64,000 nt of DNA from Salisaeta longa DSM 21114 (GTDB lineage: Bacteria; Bacteroidota; Rhodothermia; Rhodothermales; Salinibacteraceae): contig NZ_ATTH01000001.1 of assembly GCF_000419585.1 (NCBI RefSeq), positions 2,068,005 to 2,132,004 on the forward strand. Reading direction: 5' to 3'. Position 1 is the first letter of the stretch. Every line of letters begins with the position of its first letter. The notes beneath the pieces are model-generated. The model was not told where the DNA came from. It did no database searches and saw only the letters and a list, made by a program, of their open reading frames with translations. A program made the position numbers and the translations under genes. Shown piece by piece: positions 47,299 through 56,001 of the stretch.

Positions 47299-48438
47299 CT
47301 ACGTCGCAGGCGCGGACGCCGCAGCGCGGAGGCGCTCGGTCAGGTAGTCGATGGCGCGGTCGATGGCGTCTGCCGTCGTGGGGCGGCCGAGGCTCAACCG
47401 AACCGTCGCCCGCGCTTCATCGGGGGCATGGCCCATGGCCGTAAGCACGTGGCTGGGCCGGGGATCGGCCGTCGAGCAGGCGCTGCCGGTGGCGCACGCC
47501 ACGCCGCGCAGCTCGCGCACGATCTGATCGGCACGCAGCCCCGGCACCGTGCAGCTAACGGTGTTAGGCAGCCGTGGCGCATCGGCGCCGTTGATGAACG
47601 CGCCGGGAAGCGCCTCGACGAGGGCCGCGCCCAATCGGTCGCGCAGAGCCTTCAGGCGCTGGGCCTCTTCGTCGAGCGCCTCGCGGGCCAGCGCGGCCGC
47701 CGCCCCAAACCCCACGATGCCCGGCGTGTTGAGCGTACCGCCCCGGTGCCCGTCCTGCTGCCCGCCGCCATCGATGAGCGCCGGAAAGCGGAGGCGTGGC
47801 TGCGCGTACAGCACGCCCACGCCCTTCGGGCCGTACAGCTTGTGTGCCGAGCCCGCCAGCAGATCCACCGCGTCTACATCCACCGGCACCTTGCCCAGGG
47901 CCTGCGTGGCGTCGGTGCAAAACAGCACGCCGCGGTCATGCGCGGCCGCCGCGAGGGCCGGAATATCCTGCAGCACGCCCGTCTCGTTGTTTGCCCACAT
48001 CACCACCGCGAGCACCGTGTCGTCGCGCAGCGCATCCGCAAAAACAGACGGGTCGAGCCGTCCGTCGCGGGCCACCGGGAGCGTCGTCACCTCAACGCCC
48101 TCTCGCGCCAGCGTCTTGCAGGTATCCAGCACGGCCTTATGCTCCGTGGCTACGGTCACAAGATGCCGGCCTTTCGTGCGGTAGGCACGCATCACGCCCT
48201 TCAGGGCATGGTTTAGCGCCTCTGTAGCCCCGCTGGTAAAGGTGAGCGTATCCGGCGGCGCGCCCATGAGCGCGCCCACCTGCTCGCGGGCCATCGTAAC
48301 CGCCTCCGACGCGCGCCAGCCCATGGTGTGCCCGCTAGAGGCATTGCCAAAGTGCTCAGTAAAGTACGGCTGCATGCGTGCCATCACGCGCGGGTCGACC
48401 GGCGTGGTGGCGTTGTAATCCAGGTAGATCGTCTCCAT
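47299..48438 (-). CDS. Cysteine desulfurase (IscS/NifS class)
   Basis: 379 residues from the ATG at 48438 (METIYLDYNATTPVDP). The PLP lysine is Lys200 in AGSAHKLYGPKG, and the catalytic Cys321 sits in ATGSACSTADP. The Cys-loop and length fit group I enzymes. It moves sulfur from cysteine to iron-sulfur clusters or tRNA thiolation. It is the last gene of the photolyase operon, 14 bases after the FAD oxidoreductase. No IscU-type scaffold gene is adjacent. Confidence 0.93.
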   Translation of the reverse strand: METIYLDYNATTPVDPRVMARMQPYFTEHFGNASSGHTMGWRASEAVTMAREQVGALMGAPPDTLTFTSGATEALNHALKGVMRAYRTKGRHLVTVATEHKAVLDTCKTLAREGVEVTTLPVARDGRLDPSVFADALRDDTVLAVVMWANNETGVLQDIPALAAAAHDRGVLFCTDATQALGKVPVDVDAVDLLAGSAHKLYGPKGVGVLYAQPRLRFPALIDGGGQQDGHRGGTLNTPGIVGFGAAAALAREALDEEAQRLKALRDRLGAALVEALPGAFINGADAPRLPNTVSCTVPGLRADQIVRELRGVACATGSACSTADPRPSHVLTAMGHAPDEARATVRLSLGRPTTADAIDRAIDYLTERLRAAASAPAT

Positions 48439-48452
48439 CGGTACAAACAAGC

Positions 48453-49718
48453 TTATGCTGCAATGGCGCGTTGATCGGCCACGACGGCGTGCGCCGCCGC
48501 CCGGCCTGCCGCAATGGCCCCGTTGATTGATCCGGTGCGCAGGTGATCGCCGCAGCAGTACAGGCCCTTGCGGCGGCGGGGCGAGCGCTCCGGCGATGCA
48601 ACACCCGGCGGCCGCTGATCGGGCAGCGCGTACGGAATGTGGTAGCTGCGCAGGTGCGTCCACCCGCCGGCTTGCAGACCGAACCAGTCGATGAGTTGCT
48701 GTCGCACCTCGCGCTCCAGCACCGCAGCGTCTTCGTCCGGCGGGTTTACCACGACCACCGAGAGCAGCGCGCGGTCGTCGGGGCTGTACGACGGCGCCAC
48801 TTCCGACATCACCGCGATGTTGTTGATGAGGCCGGTGCCGTCGCCGTTAAGCACCAAAATCGGCTCGTCGACCGGCGGCTTGTGGGCGGCGTAGTAGAAG
48901 CACAGGGTCGAGCGCCCATCTACCCGCTCGACGCCCCCAATGAGCTGTTGGGCCGCCGGGGCGTCCGTGGCCACCACCACAGCTTCGGCGGTGCGCGTCT
49001 CGCCCGAGGCCAGCGTTACCGTTTGGCCTTGCACGCCCGTCGCGCGTGTGTTCAAACGCACGGCATCGGCCGGCAACGACGCGGCGATTTGTTCCGGGAT
49101 GGCCTGCATGCCCTCTGCCGGCACGGCGGCTGCGCCTTCGGCAAACATCTTGAACAAGAACTCGAACATCCGGCTGGACGTCGCCAGGGAGCGATCGAAG
49201 AAGATGCCGCCGTAAAACGGACGGAAGAACCGCTCGATCATGAGCGACGAAAACCCCCAGCGCGAGCGCAACGCCTCCTCGGTCGAGCATTCCTCACGCG
49301 CCATCAGGTGGCCCACCGGCGTGTTCACCAGGGCCTGCCGCAAGCGGGCCACGCGCAATTTGTCGGTGAGCGTACCCACGGGCGCAAAAAACGTACGCGG
49401 CACGTCCCACGGCTGCCGGAAGGGATCCGCGATGCGATGGAGGCGGCCCTGCGTGCGCACCAGCGCGCCGTCGTAAAACGACTGGAAGTTGAGCGCCTCG
49501 TAATCCAGCTCGCGGCGCGCCTCGGGATAGGCCGTCAGCATCACCTGAAAGCCGCGGTCGAGCCGAAAGCCGTCCACCACATCGGTGCGCATGCGGCCGC
49601 CCACCGCATCACGCGCCTCAATGACCTCCACCGTAGCGCCCTGTTGGTGCACGTGCCGGGCACACGTCAGCCCGGCCAGTCCGGCGCCAATGACCAAAAC
49701 ATCAACCGAAGAAGCCAT
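48453..49718 (-). CDS. FAD-dependent amine oxidase/phytoene-desaturase-like oxidoreductase
   Basis: 421 residues. The Rossmann FAD motif VLVIGAGLAGLTCARHV is at the start, followed by EARDAVGGRMRT, and the closing GDHLRTGSINGAIAAGRAAA is the second FAD site. This set of motifs fits the amine oxidase/phytoene desaturase family. The substrate is unknown. In several bacteria such genes accompany photolyase, as here. It follows terC by 11 bases. Confidence 0.87.
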   Translation of the reverse strand: MASSVDVLVIGAGLAGLTCARHVHQQGATVEVIEARDAVGGRMRTDVVDGFRLDRGFQVMLTAYPEARRELDYEALNFQSFYDGALVRTQGRLHRIADPFRQPWDVPRTFFAPVGTLTDKLRVARLRQALVNTPVGHLMAREECSTEEALRSRWGFSSLMIERFFRPFYGGIFFDRSLATSSRMFEFLFKMFAEGAAAVPAEGMQAIPEQIAASLPADAVRLNTRATGVQGQTVTLASGETRTAEAVVVATDAPAAQQLIGGVERVDGRSTLCFYYAAHKPPVDEPILVLNGDGTGLINNIAVMSEVAPSYSPDDRALLSVVVVNPPDEDAAVLEREVRQQLIDWFGLQAGGWTHLRSYHIPYALPDQRPPGVASPERSPRRRKGLYCCGDHLRTGSINGAIAAGRAAAHAVVADQRAIAA

Positions 49719-49729
49719 ATCAGATGCGA

Positions 49730-50725
49730 TTATGTGTTGACAGGTTCACGTTCTTCCTCTGGCAGGAGCTCCTCCGGAGGCGGCGCATCATCACGCGCCC
49801 ACAGGCTTGCCACCACCGAGGCGCCAATGCACACCGCGATGATGCCCACCGATAGCATCGGCGGAAAGTGCGTGTTGGACGTGCTCAAGATGATTTTGAT
49901 GCCGGCAAAGCCCAGCACAGCGGCCAGCCCGTAGTGGAGGTACTTTAGCTCGGCGATGGTGTGGGCAAGCACCAGATACAGCGCGCGCAGGCCCAAGATG
50001 GCAAACACGTTGGAGCTGTACACGATGAAGACATTCTTGGTCATGGCAAGGGCCGCGGGCACCGAGTCGATGGCGAACATGATGTCGCTCAGTTCGATGG
50101 CCACGAGGGCCACGGCCAGGGGCGTCAGCACGCGCGCGCCATTTTCCACAACCCAAAACTTCTTCCCGTGGAGCGTACTGGTGACCGGTAGATGCGTCTC
50201 CAGCCACTCGGCCAATCCGCTGCCCTCTTTTTCTGAAGGATCCTCGCGGAAGGTGTGCCACGCGGCAAAGAGCAATATGACGCCGAAGACGTACGAGATC
50301 CAGGTAAACTCGCGAAGGGCCGCCGCGCCGAGGTAAATAAACAGCCCGCGGAAGACGAGCGCGCCAAAGATGCCCCAAAAGAGCACGCGGTGCTGCCGCT
50401 TTTTGGGGATGCCCAGCGTCTTGAAGATGATGAGGAAGACGAACAGGTTGTCGAGGCTCAGGCTCTTCTCAATCAGGTACGCTGCCAGGTACTCCTGCGC
50501 CGCCTGGTGGCTGAACATCTCCCAAATGAAGAAGCCAAAGCCCAACCCGGCGCTCACCCAAATGACGCTCCACCAGATGGCGTTGCGGCGCGCCTCGGGC
50601 CCCTCGCCGTGCGTGTGGCGATGCGACCACATGTCGATGAGAAAAAGAACGAAGACGGCAGCGCTAAACACGTACCATCCCCACTGGGGAATTTGGCCTT
50701 CCATGAAGGGGTGCTGCTTGTTCAT
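49730..50725 (-). CDS. TerC-family integral membrane protein
   Basis: 331 residues with about nine hydrophobic helices. The family's acidic membrane motifs are present: EKSLSLDNLFVFLI and ELSDIMFAIDSVPAAL. TerC proteins (Alx/MntP-related) export manganese or other metals or protect against them. A C-terminal acidic tail ends in EEEREPVNT. The start of its operon lies with photolyase, 24 bases after the epimerase. No room exists for a manganese riboswitch. Confidence 0.93.
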   Translation of the reverse strand: MNKQHPFMEGQIPQWGWYVFSAAVFVLFLIDMWSHRHTHGEGPEARRNAIWWSVIWVSAGLGFGFFIWEMFSHQAAQEYLAAYLIEKSLSLDNLFVFLIIFKTLGIPKKRQHRVLFWGIFGALVFRGLFIYLGAAALREFTWISYVFGVILLFAAWHTFREDPSEKEGSGLAEWLETHLPVTSTLHGKKFWVVENGARVLTPLAVALVAIELSDIMFAIDSVPAALAMTKNVFIVYSSNVFAILGLRALYLVLAHTIAELKYLHYGLAAVLGFAGIKIILSTSNTHFPPMLSVGIIAVCIGASVVASLWARDDAPPPEELLPEEEREPVNT

Positions 50726-50749
50726 GTCATGCGATCGGCGCGCGCGGCG

Positions 50750-52159
50750 CTACGCAGCCGCAGAAGCCGGCGCGTGCGGCCGTAAGGTGCGCCCCAGGAC
50801 GTGCTGGAGCGCATCCCGCAACCCTGCGTAGCCAAAGTCGTAGCCGGTTGTTTCTAGCTTTTCGGGCAGCACACGTGCGCTTTGCAACAAGAACTCGTCG
50901 GCCATTTCTCCAAACGCCGCCCGCACCGCGAACGCGGGCACATTCAGGAGCGCCGGACGGCCCAGCACGCCCGCGAGCGTCTCGGCATAGGTTTGCATGC
51001 GCACGGGCTGCGGCGCCGTCAGGTTGACCGGCCCGTGCACCGTCTCGCGCATCAGCGCATGGTAGAACCCGCCGATGACGTCATCGAGCGTGATCCAGGA
51101 GAAGTACATGTCGCGCGGCCCAATGCGGCCGCCGAGGCCGATCTGAAAGGCCGGAAGCATCAGTTGCAAGGCCCCACCCGCGGGCGATAGCACCACGCCG
51201 GTGCGTAGCTGCGCTGTGCGCACGCCGGCGTCGGCGGCGGGCTGCGTGGCGGCCTCCCAGGCAGCGCACACCTCGCCCAGAAATCCTGCATCGCGGGGCG
51301 GGGTCTCCTCGGTGATGGGCTCGGCGCCGTGATCGCCGTAGTAGCCGATGGCCGAGGAGGAGAGCAGCACGCGCGGCGGATCGTCGCACCCGGCAATGGC
51401 TTCCGCGAGCAGGCGCGTGCCCTGTGCCCGGCTGTTGTAGATGCGGCGCTTTTTGTCTTCGGTCCACCGCAGCGCAAATACGTTTTCGCCGGCCAGGTGA
51501 ATCACCGCATCCACGCCGTTGAGCTTCTCGGCCTCCACCGCGCCGGCCGCGGGGTCCCACAGAATCTCGCCGGGCCCGGCGGGCGCGTGCCGCACCAGCG
51601 GGTGCACCGTGTGCCCGCCGCTGCGCAAAAACGCCACGAGCTGCGTGCCCACCAGGCCGCTTGTGCCGCTTACGGCGATGGAGAGCGCGCGGCCTTCGGG
51701 GTTGTAGCGCCGGTGCAGCGCCAGGTCGCGCGCCGTTATGCGGTGGCGGTACGCAAACTGCCGTTTCAGCTCGGGCGCGCCAAAGTGCTCATTCAGGGCG
51801 CTGCCTATGTCGCCCAGCGGCAACTCGTAGTCGATGTGATCGATGAGCGTGCAGCGCTCGGGCCCGTCCGGGGTCATGCGGTGGGTGTGCTCCCACGACC
51901 GAAACGGCCCCTCCACCTGCGCATCGCAAAACTGCCGGCCCTCCTCGTATCCAAAATGCTCCGCCACCCACTTCAGACTCAGCTTGCCGGGGCCCAGGCG
52001 AATTACGGCACGGTCGCCGTCGCGAATGCCCTCCAACGACTCCAGCCGTACGGGCGCCCAAGGGGGCGTGAGCCGCTGGAAGGCGCCGGGGCGGGCGTGC
52101 CAGTTGAATACCGCGTCGGCCGGGGCATCGAGCGAAGATCGGAAGGTAAGCGAAGGCAT
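50750..52159 (-). CDS. SRPBCC domain fused to TIGR01777-type epimerase
   Basis: 469 residues. Residues 1 to about 150 are an SRPBCC ligand-binding fold (FRSSLDAPADAVFNW, then LKWVAEHFGYEEGRQFCDAQ). From about 160 a short-chain epimerase begins with VSGTSGLVGTQLVAFLRSGG (GxxGxxG at 165-171) and DAVIHLAGENVFALRWTEDKK, continuing to a TIGR01777-like end. Both halves occur as separate genes in other bacteria. The second gene of the photolyase operon, it starts 15 bases after phr. Substrate unknown. Confidence 0.88.
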   Translation of the reverse strand: MPSLTFRSSLDAPADAVFNWHARPGAFQRLTPPWAPVRLESLEGIRDGDRAVIRLGPGKLSLKWVAEHFGYEEGRQFCDAQVEGPFRSWEHTHRMTPDGPERCTLIDHIDYELPLGDIGSALNEHFGAPELKRQFAYRHRITARDLALHRRYNPEGRALSIAVSGTSGLVGTQLVAFLRSGGHTVHPLVRHAPAGPGEILWDPAAGAVEAEKLNGVDAVIHLAGENVFALRWTEDKKRRIYNSRAQGTRLLAEAIAGCDDPPRVLLSSSAIGYYGDHGAEPITEETPPRDAGFLGEVCAAWEAATQPAADAGVRTAQLRTGVVLSPAGGALQLMLPAFQIGLGGRIGPRDMYFSWITLDDVIGGFYHALMRETVHGPVNLTAPQPVRMQTYAETLAGVLGRPALLNVPAFAVRAAFGEMADEFLLQSARVLPEKLETTGYDFGYAGLRDALQHVLGRTLRPHAPASAAA

Positions 52160-52174
52160 AGGCCAGGGGGTGCA

Positions 52175-53620
52175 TTATCGGATGTCGTCGTACGCGTCGA
52201 GGGCGTTCTCGCGGGCCACGCTGTGATCCACCATCGGATCGGGGTACGTGTCGCCCAGCGTTACGCCCGCATTGGTCAGCACATCGGACGGCGCCTCCCA
52301 CGGGGCATGCAGGTGCTCGGTGGGCACATCCGACAGCTCGGGCACGAAGCGGCGGATGTAGTCGCCATTGGGATCGTAGCGCTCGCTTTGCGACACGGGG
52401 TTGAAGATGCGAAAGAACGGCTGCGCATCGACGCCGCTCCCGGCCGACCATTGCCAGCCCATGGTGTTGCTTGCCAAGTCCCCATCCACCAGCGTGTCCC
52501 AAAACCACCGGGCGCCGTGCCGCCAGTGAATCAGCAGATCTTTGGTAAGGAACGAGGCCACGATCATGCGCACGCGGTTGTGCATCCAGCCGGTTTCGTA
52601 CAACTGGCGCATGCCCGCATCCACGATGGGAAAGCCGGTGCGGCCGTTCTGCCAACGCGTGAGCGCGTCGGCATCGTCGACCCACGCAAAATCCTTGAAC
52701 TTGTCGCGGTACGTTTCGGTGGGCGTGTTGGGGTAGTGGTAGAGCCAGTGGTACGAGAACTCGCGCCACACCAGCTCTTGCAGAAACGGCTCGGCGGCCG
52801 CGCGTGCGTCGTGCGTTTCTGCCCAGGCGGTCACCGCGTGCCACACCTGCCGCGGACTCAGCGCGCCGTGGTGCAGGTGTGGGGAGAGGCGCGAGGTGCC
52901 GTCTTTGTCGGGGCGGTTGCGCATCGTTTCGTAGTCGGCCACGATGCGATCCAGCGTTTCCTGCAACCGCTCGTGGGCCGCGTCTTCGCCGGGCGTCCAG
53001 GCCTCGCGGAGGCCGCCGGCCCAGTCGACGCCATCGCGGGCCTCGGGGAGCAGCTGCAGTGCCTCAAGCGGCTCCGAAGCCGGAAGGGCGTCGGGGAAGG
53101 CGAGCGCCGGGGCGTCCAGCGGGGGCCGCGTGTCGAGCAGGTCGTGGCCCGTCACCTTCTTCCAGAACGGCGTGTAGACGTGGTAGGGCCCGCCGCTGGT
53201 GGTTTCGACGCCCTCGGGATCGTGCATCAGGCGTCCGGTGAAGTGGTGGTCAACGGTTAGTCCCTCGTCGCGCAGGGCATCGGCCACGCGGTTGGCCTGC
53301 GCCGCGAGCGGCGGGGCGTAGCGGCGGTTCCACACCACGCGCGTGGCGCCCACCGCGCGGGCCGCGTCGGTAAGGGCCGTTGCTGCATCGCCCTGGCGCA
53401 GCACGAGCGCGCCGCCACGATCACGCAGCGAGGCATCGAGCGCCGCAAGGGCATGATGCAGCCACCAGCGGGCCGCGCCGCCCGGCGCAGCGGTGCCCTC
53501 CGCGTCTGGATTCCACACAAACACCGGCACCACCGGGCCGTCGTCGGCCGCCGCATGAAGGGCGGCATGATCGGCAAGGCGAAGGTCGTGACGAAACCAG
53601 ACGAGCGTTGGGGCGGGCAT
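52175..53620 (-). CDS. phrB: Deoxyribodipyrimidine photolyase
   Basis: 481 residues from the ATG at 53620 (MPAPTLVWFRHDLRLADHA). The FAD-binding domain contains ELVWREFSYHWLYHYP, GRTGFPIVDAGMRQLYETGW, HNRVRMIVASFLTKDLLIHW and DGDLASNTMGWQWSAGSGVDA, and it retains the Trp-rich electron-transfer positions. It repairs cyclobutane pyrimidine dimers using blue light. First gene of a tight five-gene operon with the SRPBCC-epimerase, TerC, FAD oxidoreductase and cysteine desulfurase. The antenna cofactor cannot be read from sequence. Confidence 0.96.
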   Translation of the reverse strand: MPAPTLVWFRHDLRLADHAALHAAADDGPVVPVFVWNPDAEGTAAPGGAARWWLHHALAALDASLRDRGGALVLRQGDAATALTDAARAVGATRVVWNRRYAPPLAAQANRVADALRDEGLTVDHHFTGRLMHDPEGVETTSGGPYHVYTPFWKKVTGHDLLDTRPPLDAPALAFPDALPASEPLEALQLLPEARDGVDWAGGLREAWTPGEDAAHERLQETLDRIVADYETMRNRPDKDGTSRLSPHLHHGALSPRQVWHAVTAWAETHDARAAAEPFLQELVWREFSYHWLYHYPNTPTETYRDKFKDFAWVDDADALTRWQNGRTGFPIVDAGMRQLYETGWMHNRVRMIVASFLTKDLLIHWRHGARWFWDTLVDGDLASNTMGWQWSAGSGVDAQPFFRIFNPVSQSERYDPNGDYIRRFVPELSDVPTEHLHAPWEAPSDVLTNAGVTLGDTYPDPMVDHSVARENALDAYDDIR

Positions 53621-53747
53621 GCAACCGGCGGTTATGGAATACGGCGTACGCATCAGGGTACAACCTACGCATGCGCCGGATTTTCCCGTTGAGGGCCGAA
53701 GTGAAGCACTTCGTTACAAGTCGCTGTGCCGCCTGCCATGGCGCGCC

Positions 53748-55193
53748 CTACGCATGTGAAGGCGTCCACCCGCTGCTCTTCTCCTTGATGTACGCAGCCA
53801 CGCGGTCGATGGCGATGCGGTCTTGCGTCATGCTGTCGCGGTCGCGCACCGTCACCTGCTGATCGTCGAGCGTGTCAAAGTCGACCGTCACGCAGAACGG
53901 CGTACCGGCCTCGTCCATGCGGCGGTAGCGCTTGCCCATCGAGCCCCGCTCGTCATACATCACGTTAAAGTGCGCCTGCAGATCATCGGTGATGCGGTGC
54001 GCAATATCGGGCAGTTCCTTCTTTTTGGACAGGGGAAAGACCGCCGCGCGGATGGGCGCTAGCTCGGGGTGCAGCTGCAACACCGAGCGCGTATCGCCGC
54101 GCACCTCCTCCTCGTAGTACGCATCGGTAAGCAGCATCAGGATGGTGCGGTCGAGGCCCACGGACGTTTCCACGACGTAGGGAATGTAGCGCTCCTGCTC
54201 GAACGGATCGTAGTACGTCATTTTCTTGCCCGAGTACTCCTGATGGCGCTTCAGGTCATAGTCGGTGCGGCTGTGGACGCCCTCCAGCTCCTTCCATCCC
54301 ATCGGGAACTCGTACTGGATGTCGACTGCCGCGTCGGCGTAGTGCGAGAGCTGTTCGTGTTCGTGAAATCGCAGCTTCGCGGGACTGATGCCCAGCGCCT
54401 GATGCCAGGCCATGCGCTTGTCCTTCCACGCCTCAAACGCCTCGCCCTGCGTGCCGGGCTTCACAAAGTACTGCATCTCCATCTGCTCAAACTCGCGCAT
54501 CCGGAAGACGAACTGACGCGCGACGATCTCATTTCGAAAGGCTTTGCCAATTTGCGCAATGCCAAAGGGCACGTGCTGCCGCGCCGGCTCGCGCACGTTG
54601 TGGAAGTTGACGAAGATGCCCTGCGCAGTCTCGGGGCGCAGGAAAAGGCGCGAGCCCTCATCTTTTAGCGGCCCCATGTGGGTGTCAAACATGAGGTTAA
54701 ACTGGCGCACCTCCGTCCAGTCGAACGCGCCGGAGTCGGGCGCATGAATCTCTTCGTCCATGATGATGGCGTGCAGCGCCTCGGGCATGTCGTCGCCCGC
54801 GTTCAGCGCAGCCACCAGCCGCTCGTGCACGGCATCGGCCTGTGCGGCCTCGCCCGCCGTACGCAGCCCACGGATGTAATCCTCGATGAGCTCATCGGCG
54901 CGGTAGCGGTTGCCGCTGGCCTTGTCGTCGATGAGCGGATCGTTGAAGGCCTCGGTATGCCCCGAAGCGTCCCACGTCTTGGGGTGCATGAGAATGGCCG
55001 CATCGAGGCCCACAATGTCGTCGTGGCCGTGCACCATGTGCGCCCACCAGCGCTCTTTCACGTTGCGCTTCAGCTCCACCCCCAGCGGACCGTAGTCGTA
55101 CGTAGCGCCCAGGCCGCCGTAAATCTCGGACGACTGAAAGATGAAGCCGCGCTGCTTGCACAGCGAAACGATCGTGTCAAAGAGGTCGCTCAT
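53748..55193 (-). CDS. glyS: Glycyl-tRNA synthetase (dimeric type)
   Basis: 481 residues, the eukaryote/archaea-like alpha2 form. Class II motifs are clear: FIFQSSEIYGGLGATYDYGP, LRPETAQGIFVNFHNV (motif 2), FGIAQIGKAFRNEI and the motif 3 region ETSVGLDRTILMLL. It ends with the anticodon-binding part. The gene is monocistronic on the minus strand, 127 bases downstream of phrB on the coordinate scale but upstream in transcription. A T-box or riboswitch was not seen. Confidence 0.97.
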   Translation of the reverse strand: MSDLFDTIVSLCKQRGFIFQSSEIYGGLGATYDYGPLGVELKRNVKERWWAHMVHGHDDIVGLDAAILMHPKTWDASGHTEAFNDPLIDDKASGNRYRADELIEDYIRGLRTAGEAAQADAVHERLVAALNAGDDMPEALHAIIMDEEIHAPDSGAFDWTEVRQFNLMFDTHMGPLKDEGSRLFLRPETAQGIFVNFHNVREPARQHVPFGIAQIGKAFRNEIVARQFVFRMREFEQMEMQYFVKPGTQGEAFEAWKDKRMAWHQALGISPAKLRFHEHEQLSHYADAAVDIQYEFPMGWKELEGVHSRTDYDLKRHQEYSGKKMTYYDPFEQERYIPYVVETSVGLDRTILMLLTDAYYEEEVRGDTRSVLQLHPELAPIRAAVFPLSKKKELPDIAHRITDDLQAHFNVMYDERGSMGKRYRRMDEAGTPFCVTVDFDTLDDQQVTVRDRDSMTQDRIAIDRVAAYIKEKSSGWTPSHA

Positions 55194-55287
55194 CGGGAGT
55201 CAAAAAGTCGACAAGAAGAGGGATGGACAGCCTCAAACGTACCCATGCGCGGCCTGCGATGCAACGCGCCGCGCGCCGCGCCCGGTG

Positions 55288-55307
55288 AAAATAGGGCAAG
55301 ATTGCCC
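55288..55307 (-). terminator. Possible terminator of the cyclic-nucleotide-binding gene
   Basis: On the minus strand, GGGCAATCTTGCCC forms a small hairpin (55294-55307) followed by TATTTT. It lies about 55 bases past the stop at 55362, between that gene and glyS. The stem is short. Confidence 0.5.
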
Positions 55308-55361
55308 GGAATCTGCGCGCACCGGCCGCGCGCACCGCCCCAAGGACTTGCCACCCCGCTT

Positions 55362-55943
55362 CTACTCGTTGGATGTGCTGGCGCGCTGCATCGCGTCGAT
55401 GTAGACCCGCAGCGCGGCGCCCGCGCCCTCCTGGGCGGCAAACTGCTCGACGAGGGCCACATGCTGCGCCGTCCCCCAGGCCGCCAGGGCGCGCAAAAAC
55501 TCGGCCGCCGCGGTGGGGTGGCGCCGCATCAGTCCCTTCAGGTCGGGCTTAAAGAAGCCAAAGACGACGGCCTCCGTCACGGCCTCGGCCGTTTCCATCC
55601 GGCGGAAGTCGCCCACGAGGGACGCGCCGCCCAGCAGCGTAGCGGGGCCCACCTGCGCAAGCTCCTGCACGTGGCCGGGTTCATCTTCGGCGCTGAGCCG
55701 CACCCGGCCCTCTTGCACCACGTAGAGGCCCAGGCCCGGATCGCCCTCGTAGTAGAGCGCCTCGCCGCGCCGGTACCGCCGCGGGTGGCCCATCTGCGCC
55801 ACATGGCGAAGCGTGCGCAGGCTACAGTCGTGAAAAGGCCCCACCGCGTGCAGCGCATCCATGATGGGCTGCCACTCGTTGGTGGATGACGAAGCGGTGA
55901 GGCGGCGGTACAGGCGACGCAGCCGGCCTACAAGGGAGGGCAT
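55362..55943 (-). CDS. Cyclic-nucleotide-binding-domain protein without a DNA-binding domain
   Basis: 193 residues from the ATG at 55943. A Crp-like cyclic-nucleotide-binding barrel spans about residues 35-140 (RRGEALYYEGDPGLGLYVVQ, then VGPATLLGGASLVGDF), but the phosphate-binding R-x-A motif is not obvious. The C-terminal helices lack a helix-turn-helix, so it is unlikely to act as a Crp regulator. It is the third gene of the M23-Omp85 operon, 58 bases after the Omp85 stop. Ligand and target are unknown. Confidence 0.75.
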   Translation of the reverse strand: MPSLVGRLRRLYRRLTASSSTNEWQPIMDALHAVGPFHDCSLRTLRHVAQMGHPRRYRRGEALYYEGDPGLGLYVVQEGRVRLSAEDEPGHVQELAQVGPATLLGGASLVGDFRRMETAEAVTEAVVFGFFKPDLKGLMRRHPTAAAEFLRALAAWGTAQHVALVEQFAAQEGAGAALRVYIDAMQRASTSNE

Positions 55944-56001
55944 AAACGCAAGCGGTTGGGAAACAGGACACGCTACAGGATAGGGCGCGCGCCGCGAAGG
56001 A

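Noticed and set aside
50726-50749. Manganese riboswitch upstream of terC
   Set aside because: Only 24 bases separate terC from the preceding gene, too few for a yybP-ykoY element.
51329-53260. 643-residue plus-strand ORF opposite the epimerase fusion and photolyase
   Set aside because: No recognisable domain; it covers two genes with clear motifs on the minus strand.
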